NCBI RefSeq assembly: GCF_003344885.1 | Contig: NZ_CP031155.1 | Span: 1,516,001 to 1,580,000, forward strand | DNA from: Altererythrobacter sp. ZODW24 | GTDB lineage: Bacteria; Pseudomonadota; Alphaproteobacteria; Sphingomonadales; Sphingomonadaceae | DNA length: 64,000 nucleotides | Direction of reading: 5' to 3' | Shown here: in pieces, positions 1 to 9,557 of the stretch | Numbering within the stretch: the first letter of the stretch is position 1 | How the letters are laid out: each line of letters begins with the position of its first letter | Translations under genes and position numbers: made by a program | Notes under the pieces: generated by a model | Databases searched by the model: none | Seen by the model: the letters and a program-made list of their open reading frames with translations, nothing else | What the model was told of the DNA's origin: nothing

Positions 1-117
1 GTTGGCATCGTTGGGCTCAGTCTCGCGCGCCTCGGCAAACCACGTGGCACATAGGGCGAAGGGATCGCTCGACGGGATGGCGCTGGTCGTTTGAAGCAGT
101 TCTGGCGTGTCAGTCAT
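1..117 (-). CDS. pdxH: Pyridoxamine 5'-phosphate oxidase, 5' end only
   Basis: Only the first 39 codons are present; the gene runs off the left edge. The start is the ATG whose complement lies at 115-117. The visible N-terminus contains DPFALCATWFAEAR followed by ETEPNDAN, which matches the conserved opening of PdxH, where the first helix precedes the FMN-binding barrel. PdxH oxidises pyridoxine or pyridoxamine 5'-phosphate to pyridoxal 5'-phosphate with FMN and oxygen, in the cytoplasm. It is divergent from the DnaJ-like gene across about 80 bases. No catalytic residue can be checked because the rest lies outside the window. Identification is from the N-terminal motif alone. Confidence 0.8.
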   Translation of the reverse strand, partial: MTDTPELLQTTSAIPSSDPFALCATWFAEARETEPNDAN

Positions 118-199
118 GCGCCTCATCTACCCATGCAAATCGCTTGAGGAAAGCCTACTACGCTTGCGCGAAGCCACCGCATTACCTAGCTAATACGCT

Positions 200-1150
200 A
201 TGGCTGATCCGTATTCGATTCTGGGTGTTGCGCGCACGGCGAGCGACAAGGACATAAAGTCCGCCTATCGCACCCTTGCAAAAAAGCTCCACCCGGATGC
301 CAACAAAGATAATCCCAAGGCTTCGGAAAAGTTCTCCGAGGTAACCAACGCCTACGATCTGCTGTCTGACAAGGACAAGCGCGCCCAGTTCGACCGCGGC
401 GAAATCGACATGGATGGCAATCCGAAGATGCCCTTTGGTGGCGGCTTTGGCGGCGGTGGAGGCGGTAGATCAGGCGGCGGTTTTAGCGGGGCGCAGGATT
501 TTCGCGGCTTTGGCGGCGCCGAGGAAATGGACCTCGGCGACATTTTCGAGGGGCTGTTCGGTGGCGGCGGAGCCCGCTCGCAACCGGGCGGCGCTGGTTT
601 CGGTCGGCGGCCCCCGCCACCACCACCGCGCAAAGGCGCCAATGTAAACTACAAACTCAATGTCCCCTTCACTGACGCAGCCTCGCGCCGGGACCAACGC
701 ATTACGCTGGCCGACGGCAAGACGATCGACCTGAAACTGTCCGCTGGTGTCGAAGAAGGCACGCAAATGCGGCTGAAGGGCAAAGGCGATCCCGGCCCCG
801 GCGGAAATGGTGATGCAACCGTGACGATCCACGTCCAGCCGCACGCGTTTTTCCGCCGCGATGGTTATGATGTACGGCTCGACCTGCCAATTACGCTCGA
901 TGAAGCTATTCACGGTGCCAAGGTTAAGGTGCCCACTGTCGACGGAGCGGTCATGCTAACCGTGGCGCCGGGCAGTAGCTCGGGCATGGTCCTGCGCCTC
1001 AAGGGCAAGGGCTTTTCCAAGAAAAACGGACAGCGCGGCGACCAGCTGGCAACTGTCGAAATCGTTCTGCCCGAGGATATGACGGACCTTGCAAAGCGAT
1101 TGGAAGGCTGGAAGGACGGCGGCAGCCCGCGCGATGAATTAGGCGTTTGA
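200..1150 (+). CDS. DnaJ C-terminal domain co-chaperone (type II, CbpA-like)
   Basis: A 316-residue Hsp40. The J domain occupies roughly residues 1-68 with the HPD motif at 31-33, which stimulates DnaK ATPase. A Gly/Phe-rich linker follows (about residues 78-125), then a Pro-rich hinge (PPPPPP) and the two beta-sandwich substrate-binding domains. The CxxCxGxG zinc-finger repeats of canonical DnaJ are absent, so this is a type II (CbpA-like) protein and not the main dnaJ. No clear Shine-Dalgarno sequence precedes the ATG. The downstream YihY gene begins within about 15 bases of the stop, so the two may be co-transcribed. The role is inferred to be a DnaK partner in protein folding or stress. 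Confidence 0.9.
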   Translation: MADPYSILGVARTASDKDIKSAYRTLAKKLHPDANKDNPKASEKFSEVTNAYDLLSDKDKRAQFDRGEIDMDGNPKMPFGGGFGGGGGGRSGGGFSGAQDFRGFGGAEEMDLGDIFEGLFGGGGARSQPGGAGFGRRPPPPPPRKGANVNYKLNVPFTDAASRRDQRITLADGKTIDLKLSAGVEEGTQMRLKGKGDPGPGGNGDATVTIHVQPHAFFRRDGYDVRLDLPITLDEAIHGAKVKVPTVDGAVMLTVAPGSSSGMVLRLKGKGFSKKNGQRGDQLATVEIVLPEDMTDLAKRLEGWKDGGSPRDELGV

Positions 1151-1164
1151 GCTTCAGGAGCGAA

Positions 1165-2192
1165 ATGCCCGAATCCGACCTACCCGATCCCGAACAGCGC
1201 ATAGTCCGGTTTCATTCACCTGAGGCACGGCGCGAAGAGGCGTTGGAGCAGGGGGAGCTCGGAGAGCAAGGGACCCCAGCTCGCCGGAAAATCAATCTTC
1301 CACGGCGCGTGATCCAAGTGACAAAGCGCGTCGCAGTCGGCGCCTATAATGACGGCTTCATCCATGCTGGCAATCTCGCCTACATGTCGATGCTCGCGAT
1401 TTTCCCGTTCTTCATAACGGGTGCGGCGATCTTCTCCGCCATCGGAGAGGAAAGCGAACGCGCCGCAACGGTCAATGCCGTGCTCTATGCCCTGCCGCCG
1501 GTTGTGGCTGACGTGATCGGGCCGGTTGCGCGCAATGTAATCGAGGCTCGCAATGGCTGGCTGCTATGGGTCGGCGGATTGATCGGCCTGTGGACCGTCG
1601 GTAGCTTGATTGAGACCATCCGCGATATCTTGCGCCGCGCCTATGGCACCGAGGCCACTTATTCGTTCTGGACATACCGCCTGCTGTCGAGCGGCATAAT
1701 CATCGCTGCCGTCGTCTTATTGATGACCAGCCTGATCCTGCAGTTCCTGATCGGCGCTGCGCAGGAAGTGATCGAGGCTTACATCCCGCAGTTCACCAAT
1801 GCGATGTCTGAACTTTCGCTCAGCAGGCTTGTCTCCGGACTCGGCCTGTTTGGATCGATGTATTTGCTATTCTACACGCTAACTCCCAGCGCATACCGCC
1901 ACCGGCGTTACCCGAAATGGCCCGGCGCATTGGCAGTGACCGCATGGTGGATCGGCGTAACGCTGCTTCTGCCCAAGGTGCTCAGCAACCTATTCAGCTA
2001 TGATCTGACCTACGGCAGCCTTGCCGGAATGATGATCGCGCTTTTCTTTTTCTGGCTGGTCGGCCTAGGGGTGGTCGTGGGTGCGGAATTGAACGCCGCC
2101 CTTGCCGAAACGCCCGAAGAAGAAGATCTCGCCGGGCAAGCTGACAATCGCACGCGAGAAAACCGCGGCAAAGCAGAAGAAGGTACAAGTTC

Positions 2193-2196
<4 letters not shown>
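1165..2196 (+). CDS. YihY/virulence factor BrkB family membrane protein
   Basis: A protein of about 343 residues with a charged N-terminus, then several hydrophobic segments in a YihY/BrkB (formerly RNase BN) pattern: NLAYMSMLAIFPFF, the GWLLWVGGLIGLWTVGS segment, and the C-terminal helices ending VVVGAELNAALAE, a conserved family signature. The function of the family is unsettled; it is an inner-membrane protein. An in-frame TTG at 1147 overlaps the dnaJ-like stop, but the ATG at 1165 has AGGAG four bases upstream and is preferred. The 3' end overlaps fabI by four bases (ATGA), suggesting translational coupling. The C-terminal tail is acidic and basic, probably cytoplasmic. Confidence 0.88.
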
Positions 2197-2999
<803 letters not shown>

Positions 3000-3008
3000 T
3001 TGCCCGGC

Positions 3009-4910
3009 TTATGCGCAGTCGCTCGCAGAAATCTTCTCTTGGGCAAATTCAGGCACAAGCCTCTCGAGCAATGCGATAGCTTCGTCACGTCCTCGGCACT
3101 GCGTCAGTTCATTCAGAATCGGCTCAAGCTCTTGCCTCGACAGAAAGGCTTCGCGCGCCATGAATATCCGCTCATGCGTTGTGCCTATTGGGTCATTGCC
3201 GATGAGCAGTTCTTCATAGAGCTTCTCGCCGGGTCTCAACCCAACTTCTGTGATGGCGATGTCCCCGCTACTATCGGCGTCGGTCTTAACCGTCAGGCCG
3301 GACAGCCGGATCATCGTTTCAGCAAGATCACCAATCCGGACCGGCTCACCCATGTCGAGCACGAAGACTTCACCGCCCTTGGCAAGGCCAGCCGCCTGGA
3401 TCACCAAGTCAGCGGCTTCTGGGATGGTCATGAAATAACGCGTCACATCCTTGTGTGTCAGCGTGATGGGCCCGCCAGCAGCGATTTGTTGGCGGAATAG
3501 AGGAACAACAGAACCCGAGCTCCCGAGAACATTGCCAAACCGGACCATCGAATATTTTGTTGGTCCACCGCGTTCTGCATAGGATTGAAGAACCAATTCG
3601 GCGCAACGCTTTGTCGTACCCATGATGTTGGTGGGGCGGACTGCTTTGTCGGTGCTGATCAAAATGAAATCGGACACCTCGAACTTCTCGGCTGCACGGA
3701 CAGCCTCAAGCGTGCCAAAAACATTGTTGCGGATGCCCTCGACCGGATTCGCTTCTACTAGCGGAACATGCTTGTACGCAGCCGCATGATAGACAGTATC
3801 GGGGTGATATGTACTAAAGACATAGTCGAGCCGCGGCGCGTCCGTAACCGAACCCAAGAGCGGTATGATTTCCGCATTTGCGCCACTTTCCTCCAGGAAC
3901 TGCCGCAATTCCGATTCAATGGAATAGAGCGCAAACTCGCTGCGTTCGTATAGCAATAGTCGCGCGGCCTGCATCGTTGCGATCCGGCGACAAAGCTCGC
4001 TGCCAATTGATCCGCCTGCTCCGGTGACCAAAACTGTTTTTCCGACCACAGTCCGGCCGAGCAAAAGCTCATTAGGTGCCACCGGCTCGCGGCCGAGAAG
4101 ATCCTGAATGTCGAGATCACGGATTTCATTGATAGTAATCTTGCCTTCGACCAGATCAGTCATCTGCGGCAGGGTTTGGACGTGTAGTGGGTGATCCTCT
4201 AGGCGTTCAACAATAGCGCGGCGCTCAGCACGCGACAGACGCGGGATCGCAAGAAACAAATCGGTCGCACCACGTGACTTTGTCACCTGAGCGAGTTTTA
4301 CGGCCGAATATACCCGTATCCCGTCGAGCTTTTGGCCATCAAGGCGCTTGTCATCATCGATATACCCGATGAGCCGCATACTCGGCTCTGAGGCAATCGA
4401 GGCCGCCAATTGCTGCCCTGCGGTTCCTGCGCCGTAGATGAGAACATGCCTGATCTCACCGCGAAACTTGCCTCGGCCCAAAAGGTCGAGAAACAAGTAT
4501 CGGGCGGTAATTCGGGACAATGCGACTAGGCCGAAGAATATGATCGGCTGCATGATGCCTAGCGAACGGGGCACCCCAGCGATGCCGATTGCGCTGAATA
4601 TCCCAGCGACAACCAGCCCATAAAAAGCGAAGCTGCGGGCCAACGTGGCCATCATGCCCATTCCCGCGAACCGGAAAACGGCGCGATAGACACCTGTTAT
4701 CCAAAAAACCGCAACGCTGGCCGGCAAAGCAACCGCTAACAGCAGCCCTATGCCGTCATTCCAATAGGTTAAGTACTCCATCCGGAGCGTCCAAGCGATC
4801 AACGCAGCCAGAAAGCACAGGGTCATGTCGCCAAGAATGACGACAAGCTGCTTCCGGCCACGCGGCCACCCGGCAAACCAGCTCAGCGCAGCAAACAAGC
4901 TCTTGATCAT
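3009..4910 (-). CDS. Membrane-anchored nucleotide-sugar 4,6-dehydratase (FlaA1/PglF/WbpM-like)
   Basis: About 633 residues. The N-terminus carries four hydrophobic segments, followed by a CoA-binding-like region (VLIYGAGTAGQQL) and a C-terminal SDR domain with TGAGGSIGSELCR as the nucleotide-binding loop. The catalytic STDKAVRPTNIMGTTKR motif is typical of the large WbpM/PglF dehydratases, in which Tyr is replaced by a TDK motif. These enzymes convert UDP-GlcNAc to UDP-2-acetamido-2,6-dideoxy-4-ketohexose. The frame stays open up to 5042, but the 44 extra residues look non-coding and the ATG at 4910 begins a normal N-terminus. It is the natural partner of the DegT aminotransferase at 23077. 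It is divergent from the export operon beginning at 5164. Confidence 0.9.
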   Translation of the reverse strand: MIKSLFAALSWFAGWPRGRKQLVVILGDMTLCFLAALIAWTLRMEYLTYWNDGIGLLLAVALPASVAVFWITGVYRAVFRFAGMGMMATLARSFAFYGLVVAGIFSAIGIAGVPRSLGIMQPIIFFGLVALSRITARYLFLDLLGRGKFRGEIRHVLIYGAGTAGQQLAASIASEPSMRLIGYIDDDKRLDGQKLDGIRVYSAVKLAQVTKSRGATDLFLAIPRLSRAERRAIVERLEDHPLHVQTLPQMTDLVEGKITINEIRDLDIQDLLGREPVAPNELLLGRTVVGKTVLVTGAGGSIGSELCRRIATMQAARLLLYERSEFALYSIESELRQFLEESGANAEIIPLLGSVTDAPRLDYVFSTYHPDTVYHAAAYKHVPLVEANPVEGIRNNVFGTLEAVRAAEKFEVSDFILISTDKAVRPTNIMGTTKRCAELVLQSYAERGGPTKYSMVRFGNVLGSSGSVVPLFRQQIAAGGPITLTHKDVTRYFMTIPEAADLVIQAAGLAKGGEVFVLDMGEPVRIGDLAETMIRLSGLTVKTDADSSGDIAITEVGLRPGEKLYEELLIGNDPIGTTHERIFMAREAFLSRQELEPILNELTQCRGRDEAIALLERLVPEFAQEKISASDCA

Positions 4911-4913
4911 GTG

Positions 4914-4925
4914 GTCGGGCCCGAC
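4914..4925. promoter_or_regulatory. 12-bp perfect palindrome next to the dehydratase start
   Basis: GTCGGGCCCGAC lies four bases upstream of the dehydratase ATG (minus strand). It is self-complementary over all 12 bases. It could be a protein-binding site or could fold in the mRNA close to the ribosome-binding region. This is a sequence observation only; chance occurrence in GC-rich DNA is possible. Confidence 0.3.
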
Positions 4926-5087
4926 TTTGCAAACAAAAAATCTCTCACTACGTGAATTCCTATAGCGTTCCTGCCGGATTTCGCGAATCGTATTCACCGC
5001 ACGACCGCAACGTTGTGGCTGTTCCCGGCAGAGACAATGCAAAAAGGTTGCAATTGCAGCTTTTCAACCACGTCCGAAGCTATTACC

Positions 5088-5132
5088 CCGCTCAAAGCGT
5101 CTGCACAGCATAGCGAAGGTCAGTTTGAGCGG
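5088..5132. promoter_or_regulatory. 9-bp inverted repeat in the divergent upstream region
   Basis: CCGCTCAAA at 5088-5096 and its exact complement TTTGAGCGG at 5124-5132 are separated by 27 bases. They lie between the divergent dehydratase and polysaccharide export operon. A separate 10-bp palindrome, TGCAATTGCA, is at 5049-5058. These may be regulator sites or an mRNA leader structure for the export operon. I could not assign a promoter with confidence. Confidence 0.35.
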
Positions 5133-5156
5133 CCGTCAAGACCCGGAAGGCAACCC

Positions 5157-5189
5157 ATGAATTTTGAGTGTACTCGGCATGCCGGTTAA
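5157..5189 (+). other. Ten-codon open frame overlapping the start of the O-antigen ligase gene
   Basis: The best-placed ribosome-binding site here, GGAAGG at 5145-5150, sits six bases before an ATG at 5157 that opens a frame of only ten codons (MNFECTRHAG, TAA). This frame overlaps the likely start of the downstream gene in another frame. It may be a short upstream frame that tunes translation, or the site may serve the TTG at 5164 with a long spacer. Confidence 0.3.
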
Positions 5190-6606
5190 TAGTGCTTTGC
5201 GTGACAAAAGCGTTCTTGGATTGCTGGCATTCCTTCTATTCGCCTTTATTCTGGGCGGCGGGTCGCGATATGACATCCTTTCGTTGCCCATCTTACGCGG
5301 CGGAGCGATCCTGTTTGCTGCAGCTGCGCTTTATTCAATAACCCGCAGTGATTTGAGCGCCTACCGGTCCTTGGTGATCCTCTTTGGCATGTATACGCTT
5401 TGGATGATCATTCAGCTTATACCCCTGCCGCCTGGCATCTGGACGGCAATGCCGGGCCGCGAACTGGAAGTGCAAGCCGCCGAGGCAGTTGGGCTCGCTC
5501 AGCCATGGCGCCCGATCAATACGGTCCCTTGGCGCGGGACCAATGCTCTCCTTGCTCTGACCGTTCCATGGGCTTTGATTCTGATAGCCGCACGAACACA
5601 GCTGTCGCGCCAGAACCCTATTTATCTCGCTATCGCCTGTATTGGGATCTTCAGCGCCGTGATGGGCTTCTTACAAATTCTGGGGCCGCCGAGTGGGCCG
5701 CTCTATCCATATCGGATCACAAGTGGCGACAGTGCAAACGGCCTATTTTCAAATCGTAATCATCATGCAGCGTTCCTCGCATGCTGCCTGCCAATGATCA
5801 CATTACTTGTTCTTCAGAAAACACAATCGAGTGAAAAGAAGCGGACGCCAAAAGGCCGCGGCTTGAAGATCGACCCGTCAATCATCATTGCGGCCATGGC
5901 TGCCTTCTTGATTGTCGCAGGAATTCTGACCACCGGCTCACGGGGCGGAATGCTGGTAGGTATATTGGCCATCGTCGCCTCCTTCGGCTTATTCATTACC
6001 GACAACCGCAGGCGTGGAGCGCTTACTGGCCGCAAGTTCGGTGCGATTTTGTTCGGGTTCGGCGGTATCATGACGTTAGCTATGATTGCAGGATACGTCC
6101 GGCTTAACGTAGGCGTGCAACGTCTGACCGAACTTGACCAGTCGAGTGAACTGCGGTTCAAAGTGTGGCAGCCAATTGCCAACATCGCGGGTCAATATAT
6201 CCCGTTGGGATCCGGTTTCGGCAGCTTTGTCGAAGTCTACGAGATATCCGAACCCGAGGCTCTGTTAGGCCCCAGCTATCTCAATCACGCTCACAACGAC
6301 TATCTGGAGGTCGCGATGACCGGCGGACTTCCCGCTCTCGCAATCTTGGCCGTCGCAATGGTCCTTTTCCTGCGTACGACTTGGCGCACGCTGCGCAGCG
6401 CCCGCGGCGTACTGGTAGATCGGACCCTTGCACTAATGTCGGCGATTAACATCGCCATTCTGGCCATATTCAGCCTGTTCGACTATCCCCTAAGAACCCC
6501 ATCCCTATCGGCTTTCTTTGTCCTATCCGTTATGTGCCTAATTTGGGCATCTCGCGATAAACACGAGGTCAGGGAAAACAGTAATTCAAGGATCGCAACT
6601 TCGTGA
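5164..6606 (+). CDS. O-antigen ligase/polymerase family protein (Wzy/WaaL-like)
   Basis: A 480-residue polytopic inner-membrane protein with about ten hydrophobic segments. It shows the O-antigen ligase family (PF04932) signatures: TGSRGGMLVGILA in the middle and the periplasmic-loop motif NHAHNDYLEV near residues 375-385. Members polymerise polysaccharide repeat units or ligate chains to an acceptor. The start is uncertain: TTG at 5164 is the first in-frame start, and ATG at 5179 is an alternative. It opens a plus-strand operon; the next gene (Wza-like) starts at a GTGA overlap. A second polymerase-like gene exists at 16684, so one of the two may act as a ligase. Confidence 0.85.
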   Translation: MSVLGMPVNSALRDKSVLGLLAFLLFAFILGGGSRYDILSLPILRGGAILFAAAALYSITRSDLSAYRSLVILFGMYTLWMIIQLIPLPPGIWTAMPGRELEVQAAEAVGLAQPWRPINTVPWRGTNALLALTVPWALILIAARTQLSRQNPIYLAIACIGIFSAVMGFLQILGPPSGPLYPYRITSGDSANGLFSNRNHHAAFLACCLPMITLLVLQKTQSSEKKRTPKGRGLKIDPSIIIAAMAAFLIVAGILTTGSRGGMLVGILAIVASFGLFITDNRRRGALTGRKFGAILFGFGGIMTLAMIAGYVRLNVGVQRLTELDQSSELRFKVWQPIANIAGQYIPLGSGFGSFVEVYEISEPEALLGPSYLNHAHNDYLEVAMTGGLPALAILAVAMVLFLRTTWRTLRSARGVLVDRTLALMSAINIAILAIFSLFDYPLRTPSLSAFFVLSVMCLIWASRDKHEVRENSNSRIATS

Positions 6607-7337
6607 CGACACCTTCAGGTTTTTCGGCAACAAAGCTTCTTTTGATCAGTGCCTTGTGTGTATTCGCCAGCGGCTGCGCCAGAGATCGGGTCTATGCCGG
6701 CTCGCCCGCAATTGAAGCGATCGACGGCGACACTTTGCCCGCCCCTACGCGCGCCGATGTGGCGGCGGGTGAGCGCCCCTATCTGATGGGGGCCTTCGAT
6801 ATTCTGACAATCGACGTCTTTGGAATCGACGAACTCAAGCAGCGCAAGGTCCAGGTCGATGCGAGTGGCAGGATCAGTTTTCCGCTGATCGGCGGCGTTC
6901 AAGCCGCTGGACTGACGCCTGTCGAACTTGCCCGTGAAATAGAATCGCGCCTTCGCGGCGAGTTCATCCGCGACCCGCAAGTAACGATCAACCTCGATGA
7001 AACCGTCAGTCAGGTTATCACTGTAGATGGTCAAGTTAACCGACCAGGCCTTTATCCAGTGGTTGGTCGAATGACCTTGATCCGCGCTGTGGCACGAGCT
7101 GGCGGCACTGGTGAATTCGCTAAGCTCGAAGATGTGGTGATCCAGCGCAACGTCGATGGCCAGAAGTACATCGCGCTCTACAATCTTCAGGCCATTCGTC
7201 AGGGCAATTATGGTGATCCGGAGGTTTTTGCCCATGATATTGTAATTGTTGGCGATTCCCCAAGCCGCAGGCTCTTTCGCGACGTTATCAGCGCATCCGG
7301 CCTAATCGTTGGGCCAATCGTTGCTATTCTACGCTGA
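6603..7337 (+). CDS. Polysaccharide export lipoprotein (Wza-like)
   Basis: A 244-residue protein with a lipoprotein signal peptide ending in the lipobox ASGC, predicting an outer-membrane or periplasmic lipoprotein. A polysaccharide biosynthesis/export domain begins near residue 58 (YLMGAFDILTIDVFG) and is followed by an SLBB-like beta-grasp segment (VITVDGQVNRPGLYPV). Members form the periplasmic/outer-membrane conduit for capsular or exopolysaccharide. It is shorter than E. coli Wza, as is common in alphaproteobacteria. The start is a GTG that overlaps the upstream stop by four bases. The tyrosine-kinase copolymerase gene follows after 33 bases. Confidence 0.92.
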   Translation: MTTPSGFSATKLLLISALCVFASGCARDRVYAGSPAIEAIDGDTLPAPTRADVAAGERPYLMGAFDILTIDVFGIDELKQRKVQVDASGRISFPLIGGVQAAGLTPVELAREIESRLRGEFIRDPQVTINLDETVSQVITVDGQVNRPGLYPVVGRMTLIRAVARAGGTGEFAKLEDVVIQRNVDGQKYIALYNLQAIRQGNYGDPEVFAHDIVIVGDSPSRRLFRDVISASGLIVGPIVAILR

Positions 7338-7370
7338 TCGCCGAAACATTACGCTACAGGCATTTACCTA

Positions 7371-9557
7371 ATGAACCAGACAACCAACCTTCCCGCGCCA
7401 ATCACCGATAGCGAAATGAACGGCGAATATGGTGGGCGCGATCAGCTGCCGTTGCTGCTGACCTATTGGCAAATCATTAAGCGGCGCAAATGGCTAATCG
7501 CGGCGGTCTTGCTGCTTGCTCTGGCTGCTGGTGTGGTGCTTACACTGCTGGCAACACCGACATATACAGCCAAAGCGCGGATCGAGATCCAACGCGAACA
7601 GCAAAACGTAACCAACGTTGAAACGCTGGAAGACTCAACCGGCGGCAACAGTCTGGAATTCTATCAGACGCAATATGCATTGCTGCAATCTCGCAATTTG
7701 GCGGAGCGCGTTGCGCGCCAATTGCGGCTGGCGGACAATCAAGCCTTCTTCGAAGCGCACGGTTCCGACCTGACGGTGCCAGAGGTTGGAACCGGTCGCC
7801 GTGACAGCAATCGCCGGCTCGACCGCGCCACTCGTATCCTGCTCAACAACATCAGCGTCGATCCGGTGCGCGGCTCCAGTCTTGTCGACGTCAGCTATAA
7901 CAGCGCGACACCGGCAATTTCTCAGCAAGTCGCCAATGTTTGGGCAGAGCAGTTTATCGAAGAGAGCATTGCGCGCCGCTTCGAATCAAGTGCGGATGCG
8001 CGCAAGTTTCTTGAAACGCGGCTTGCAGATCTTCGTTCGAAACTGGAAGATTCAGAACGGGCGCTCGTCACCTATGCCGATCAGAAAGGTATCGTGACTG
8101 TCGGCACGTCAACTGCCGGCGCAGAAAACAACTCAACGAACCGTAGAACGCTTACCTCCGATGATCTGGTCGCGCTGAACACTTCGCTCGCTCAAGCAAC
8201 CGCTGATCGGATCGCTGCGCAGAGCCGTTTAGCCAATAGCAGCAACAGCGCCGAGGCACTATCCAACCCGACCCTTACCGGTTTGCGCCAACGGCTCGCA
8301 GTTCTCGAGGCGCAATACGACGAAATGATGGTGCGCTTCGAACCTGGCTATCCCGCGGCACGGGCGTTGGACGAACAGATCAAATCCATTCGAAACTCTA
8401 TGGTCCGCGAGGAATCGCGAATTGCCGGATCGATCCGCAGTCAATTGCGTGAATCTCAAGCCCGTGAGAGTGGGCTGAAGGCCCAAGTGACAGCATTGAA
8501 GCAGGAAACGATGTCGGAACGCAATGACGGCATCCAATACAATATTTACCAGCGCGAAGCCGATACCAACCGCCAGCTCTATGATGCCTTGCTGCAACGC
8601 TACAAGGAATTGGGCGTAGCGGGCGTAGGCGTCAGCAACATCGCGATTGTTGACGAAGCAGAACGCCCCGGCAGCCCATCGTCGCCAAACCTGATGTTCA
8701 ATTTGATCCTCTCATTGCTAGCAGGAACAGTGCTCGCAGGCGCCGGCGTTTTGGCGCTCCAGCAGGTTGACGAAGGACTGCGTGAACCAAACGACGTTAA
8801 AACCCGCCTTGGTCTTGGCTTGCTGGGTGCTACACCAAGCACAGTAGAGGGCCGCGACGAGATCGTCGAAGAGCTGCTTGACCCCAAATCCGGGCTCTAT
8901 GAGGCCTATCTTACGATTAAGTCGAACCTTGGATTTGCGACGGATCACGGTGTGCCGCGCAGTATTATGGTCACCAGTACACGCGAATCAGAAGGTAAGA
9001 GCACGAGCTCCCTAGCGATTGCAACTGTGCTGGCGCGAACAGGGTCGAGCGTAATTCTGATCGATAGCGACATGCGTTCGCCATCCCTGCAAACGCTGCT
9101 CAAGACCGAAAATACGCAAGGGTTGAGCAACTATCTGTCGGGTCAGGACGATTGGCGCGATCTAGTAGAAACAAGCGAAATCAATAACTTGTCCATAATG
9201 ATGGCTGGACCCATGCCGCCAAACGCAGCCGAGCTGCTCAGCGGTTCGCGTATCAGTCAGATAGTCAAAGAACTTGGCGAGCACTTTGACCATGTAGTCA
9301 TCGACGCACCGCCGTTGCTGGGTCTGGCCGATGCCACATTGATCGCCCAATCGGTCGAAGGCAGCGTGGTTGTCATCGAATATGACCGAGTGCCCATCCG
9401 CGGCTTGCAGCAAGCAATCGACAGATTGCGCGGAGCGAGACGTCCAATCTTTGGCGCAATCGTAACCAAAATGTCCGAATCAGATTCTGCTTACGGATAT
9501 GGATATGGATACGGATACGGATACGGATCTGACAGAGACGAGACCGACGAAAAATGA
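7371..9557 (+). CDS. Polysaccharide copolymerase with tyrosine autokinase domain (Wzc/ExoP-like)
   Basis: A 728-residue BY-kinase. The N-terminus has a Wzz domain with a first membrane helix near residues 38-58 and long periplasmic coiled coils (about 190-410). A second membrane helix near 440-465 precedes a cytoplasmic kinase. Walker A (ESEGKSTSSLA, near residue 540), Walker A' (VILIDSDMRSP) and Walker B (VVIDAPPLLG) are all visible. The C-terminus carries six Tyr-Gly repeats (708-719), the probable autophosphorylation cluster. Wzc proteins control chain length and export through cycles of phosphorylation. It is coupled to the next gene by an ATGA overlap. No dedicated Wzb-type phosphatase is seen nearby. 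Confidence 0.94.
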   Translation: MNQTTNLPAPITDSEMNGEYGGRDQLPLLLTYWQIIKRRKWLIAAVLLLALAAGVVLTLLATPTYTAKARIEIQREQQNVTNVETLEDSTGGNSLEFYQTQYALLQSRNLAERVARQLRLADNQAFFEAHGSDLTVPEVGTGRRDSNRRLDRATRILLNNISVDPVRGSSLVDVSYNSATPAISQQVANVWAEQFIEESIARRFESSADARKFLETRLADLRSKLEDSERALVTYADQKGIVTVGTSTAGAENNSTNRRTLTSDDLVALNTSLAQATADRIAAQSRLANSSNSAEALSNPTLTGLRQRLAVLEAQYDEMMVRFEPGYPAARALDEQIKSIRNSMVREESRIAGSIRSQLRESQARESGLKAQVTALKQETMSERNDGIQYNIYQREADTNRQLYDALLQRYKELGVAGVGVSNIAIVDEAERPGSPSSPNLMFNLILSLLAGTVLAGAGVLALQQVDEGLREPNDVKTRLGLGLLGATPSTVEGRDEIVEELLDPKSGLYEAYLTIKSNLGFATDHGVPRSIMVTSTRESEGKSTSSLAIATVLARTGSSVILIDSDMRSPSLQTLLKTENTQGLSNYLSGQDDWRDLVETSEINNLSIMMAGPMPPNAAELLSGSRISQIVKELGEHFDHVVIDAPPLLGLADATLIAQSVEGSVVVIEYDRVPIRGLQQAIDRLRGARRPIFGAIVTKMSESDSAYGYGYGYGYGYGSDRDETDEK
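9492..9527 (+). repeat. Six tandem Tyr-Gly codon pairs at the kinase C-terminus
   Basis: Six consecutive 6-bp units of the form TAY-GGA encode (YG)6 at residues 708-719 of the Wzc-like kinase. The units differ only in the third base of the Tyr codon. Tyrosine clusters at this position are the autophosphorylation sites of BY-kinases. The near-identical hexamers make the array liable to slip-strand length change, which would alter the number of phosphorylatable tyrosines without shifting the frame. Confidence 0.85.

Noticed and set aside
470-913. Minus-strand frame of 147 codons opposite the DnaJ-like gene
   Set aside because: Shadow of the Gly-rich and Pro-rich co-chaperone sequence.
4911-5042. 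N-terminal extension of the dehydratase up to an ATG at 5042
   Set aside because: The 44 residues are Arg/Cys-rich with no membrane-helix or family character, and the ATG at 4910 gives the normal N-terminus.
9492-9527. Hexamer array considered as a CRISPR or non-coding microsatellite
   Set aside because: It is in frame inside the kinase gene and has no spacers; it encodes the Tyr-Gly cluster.
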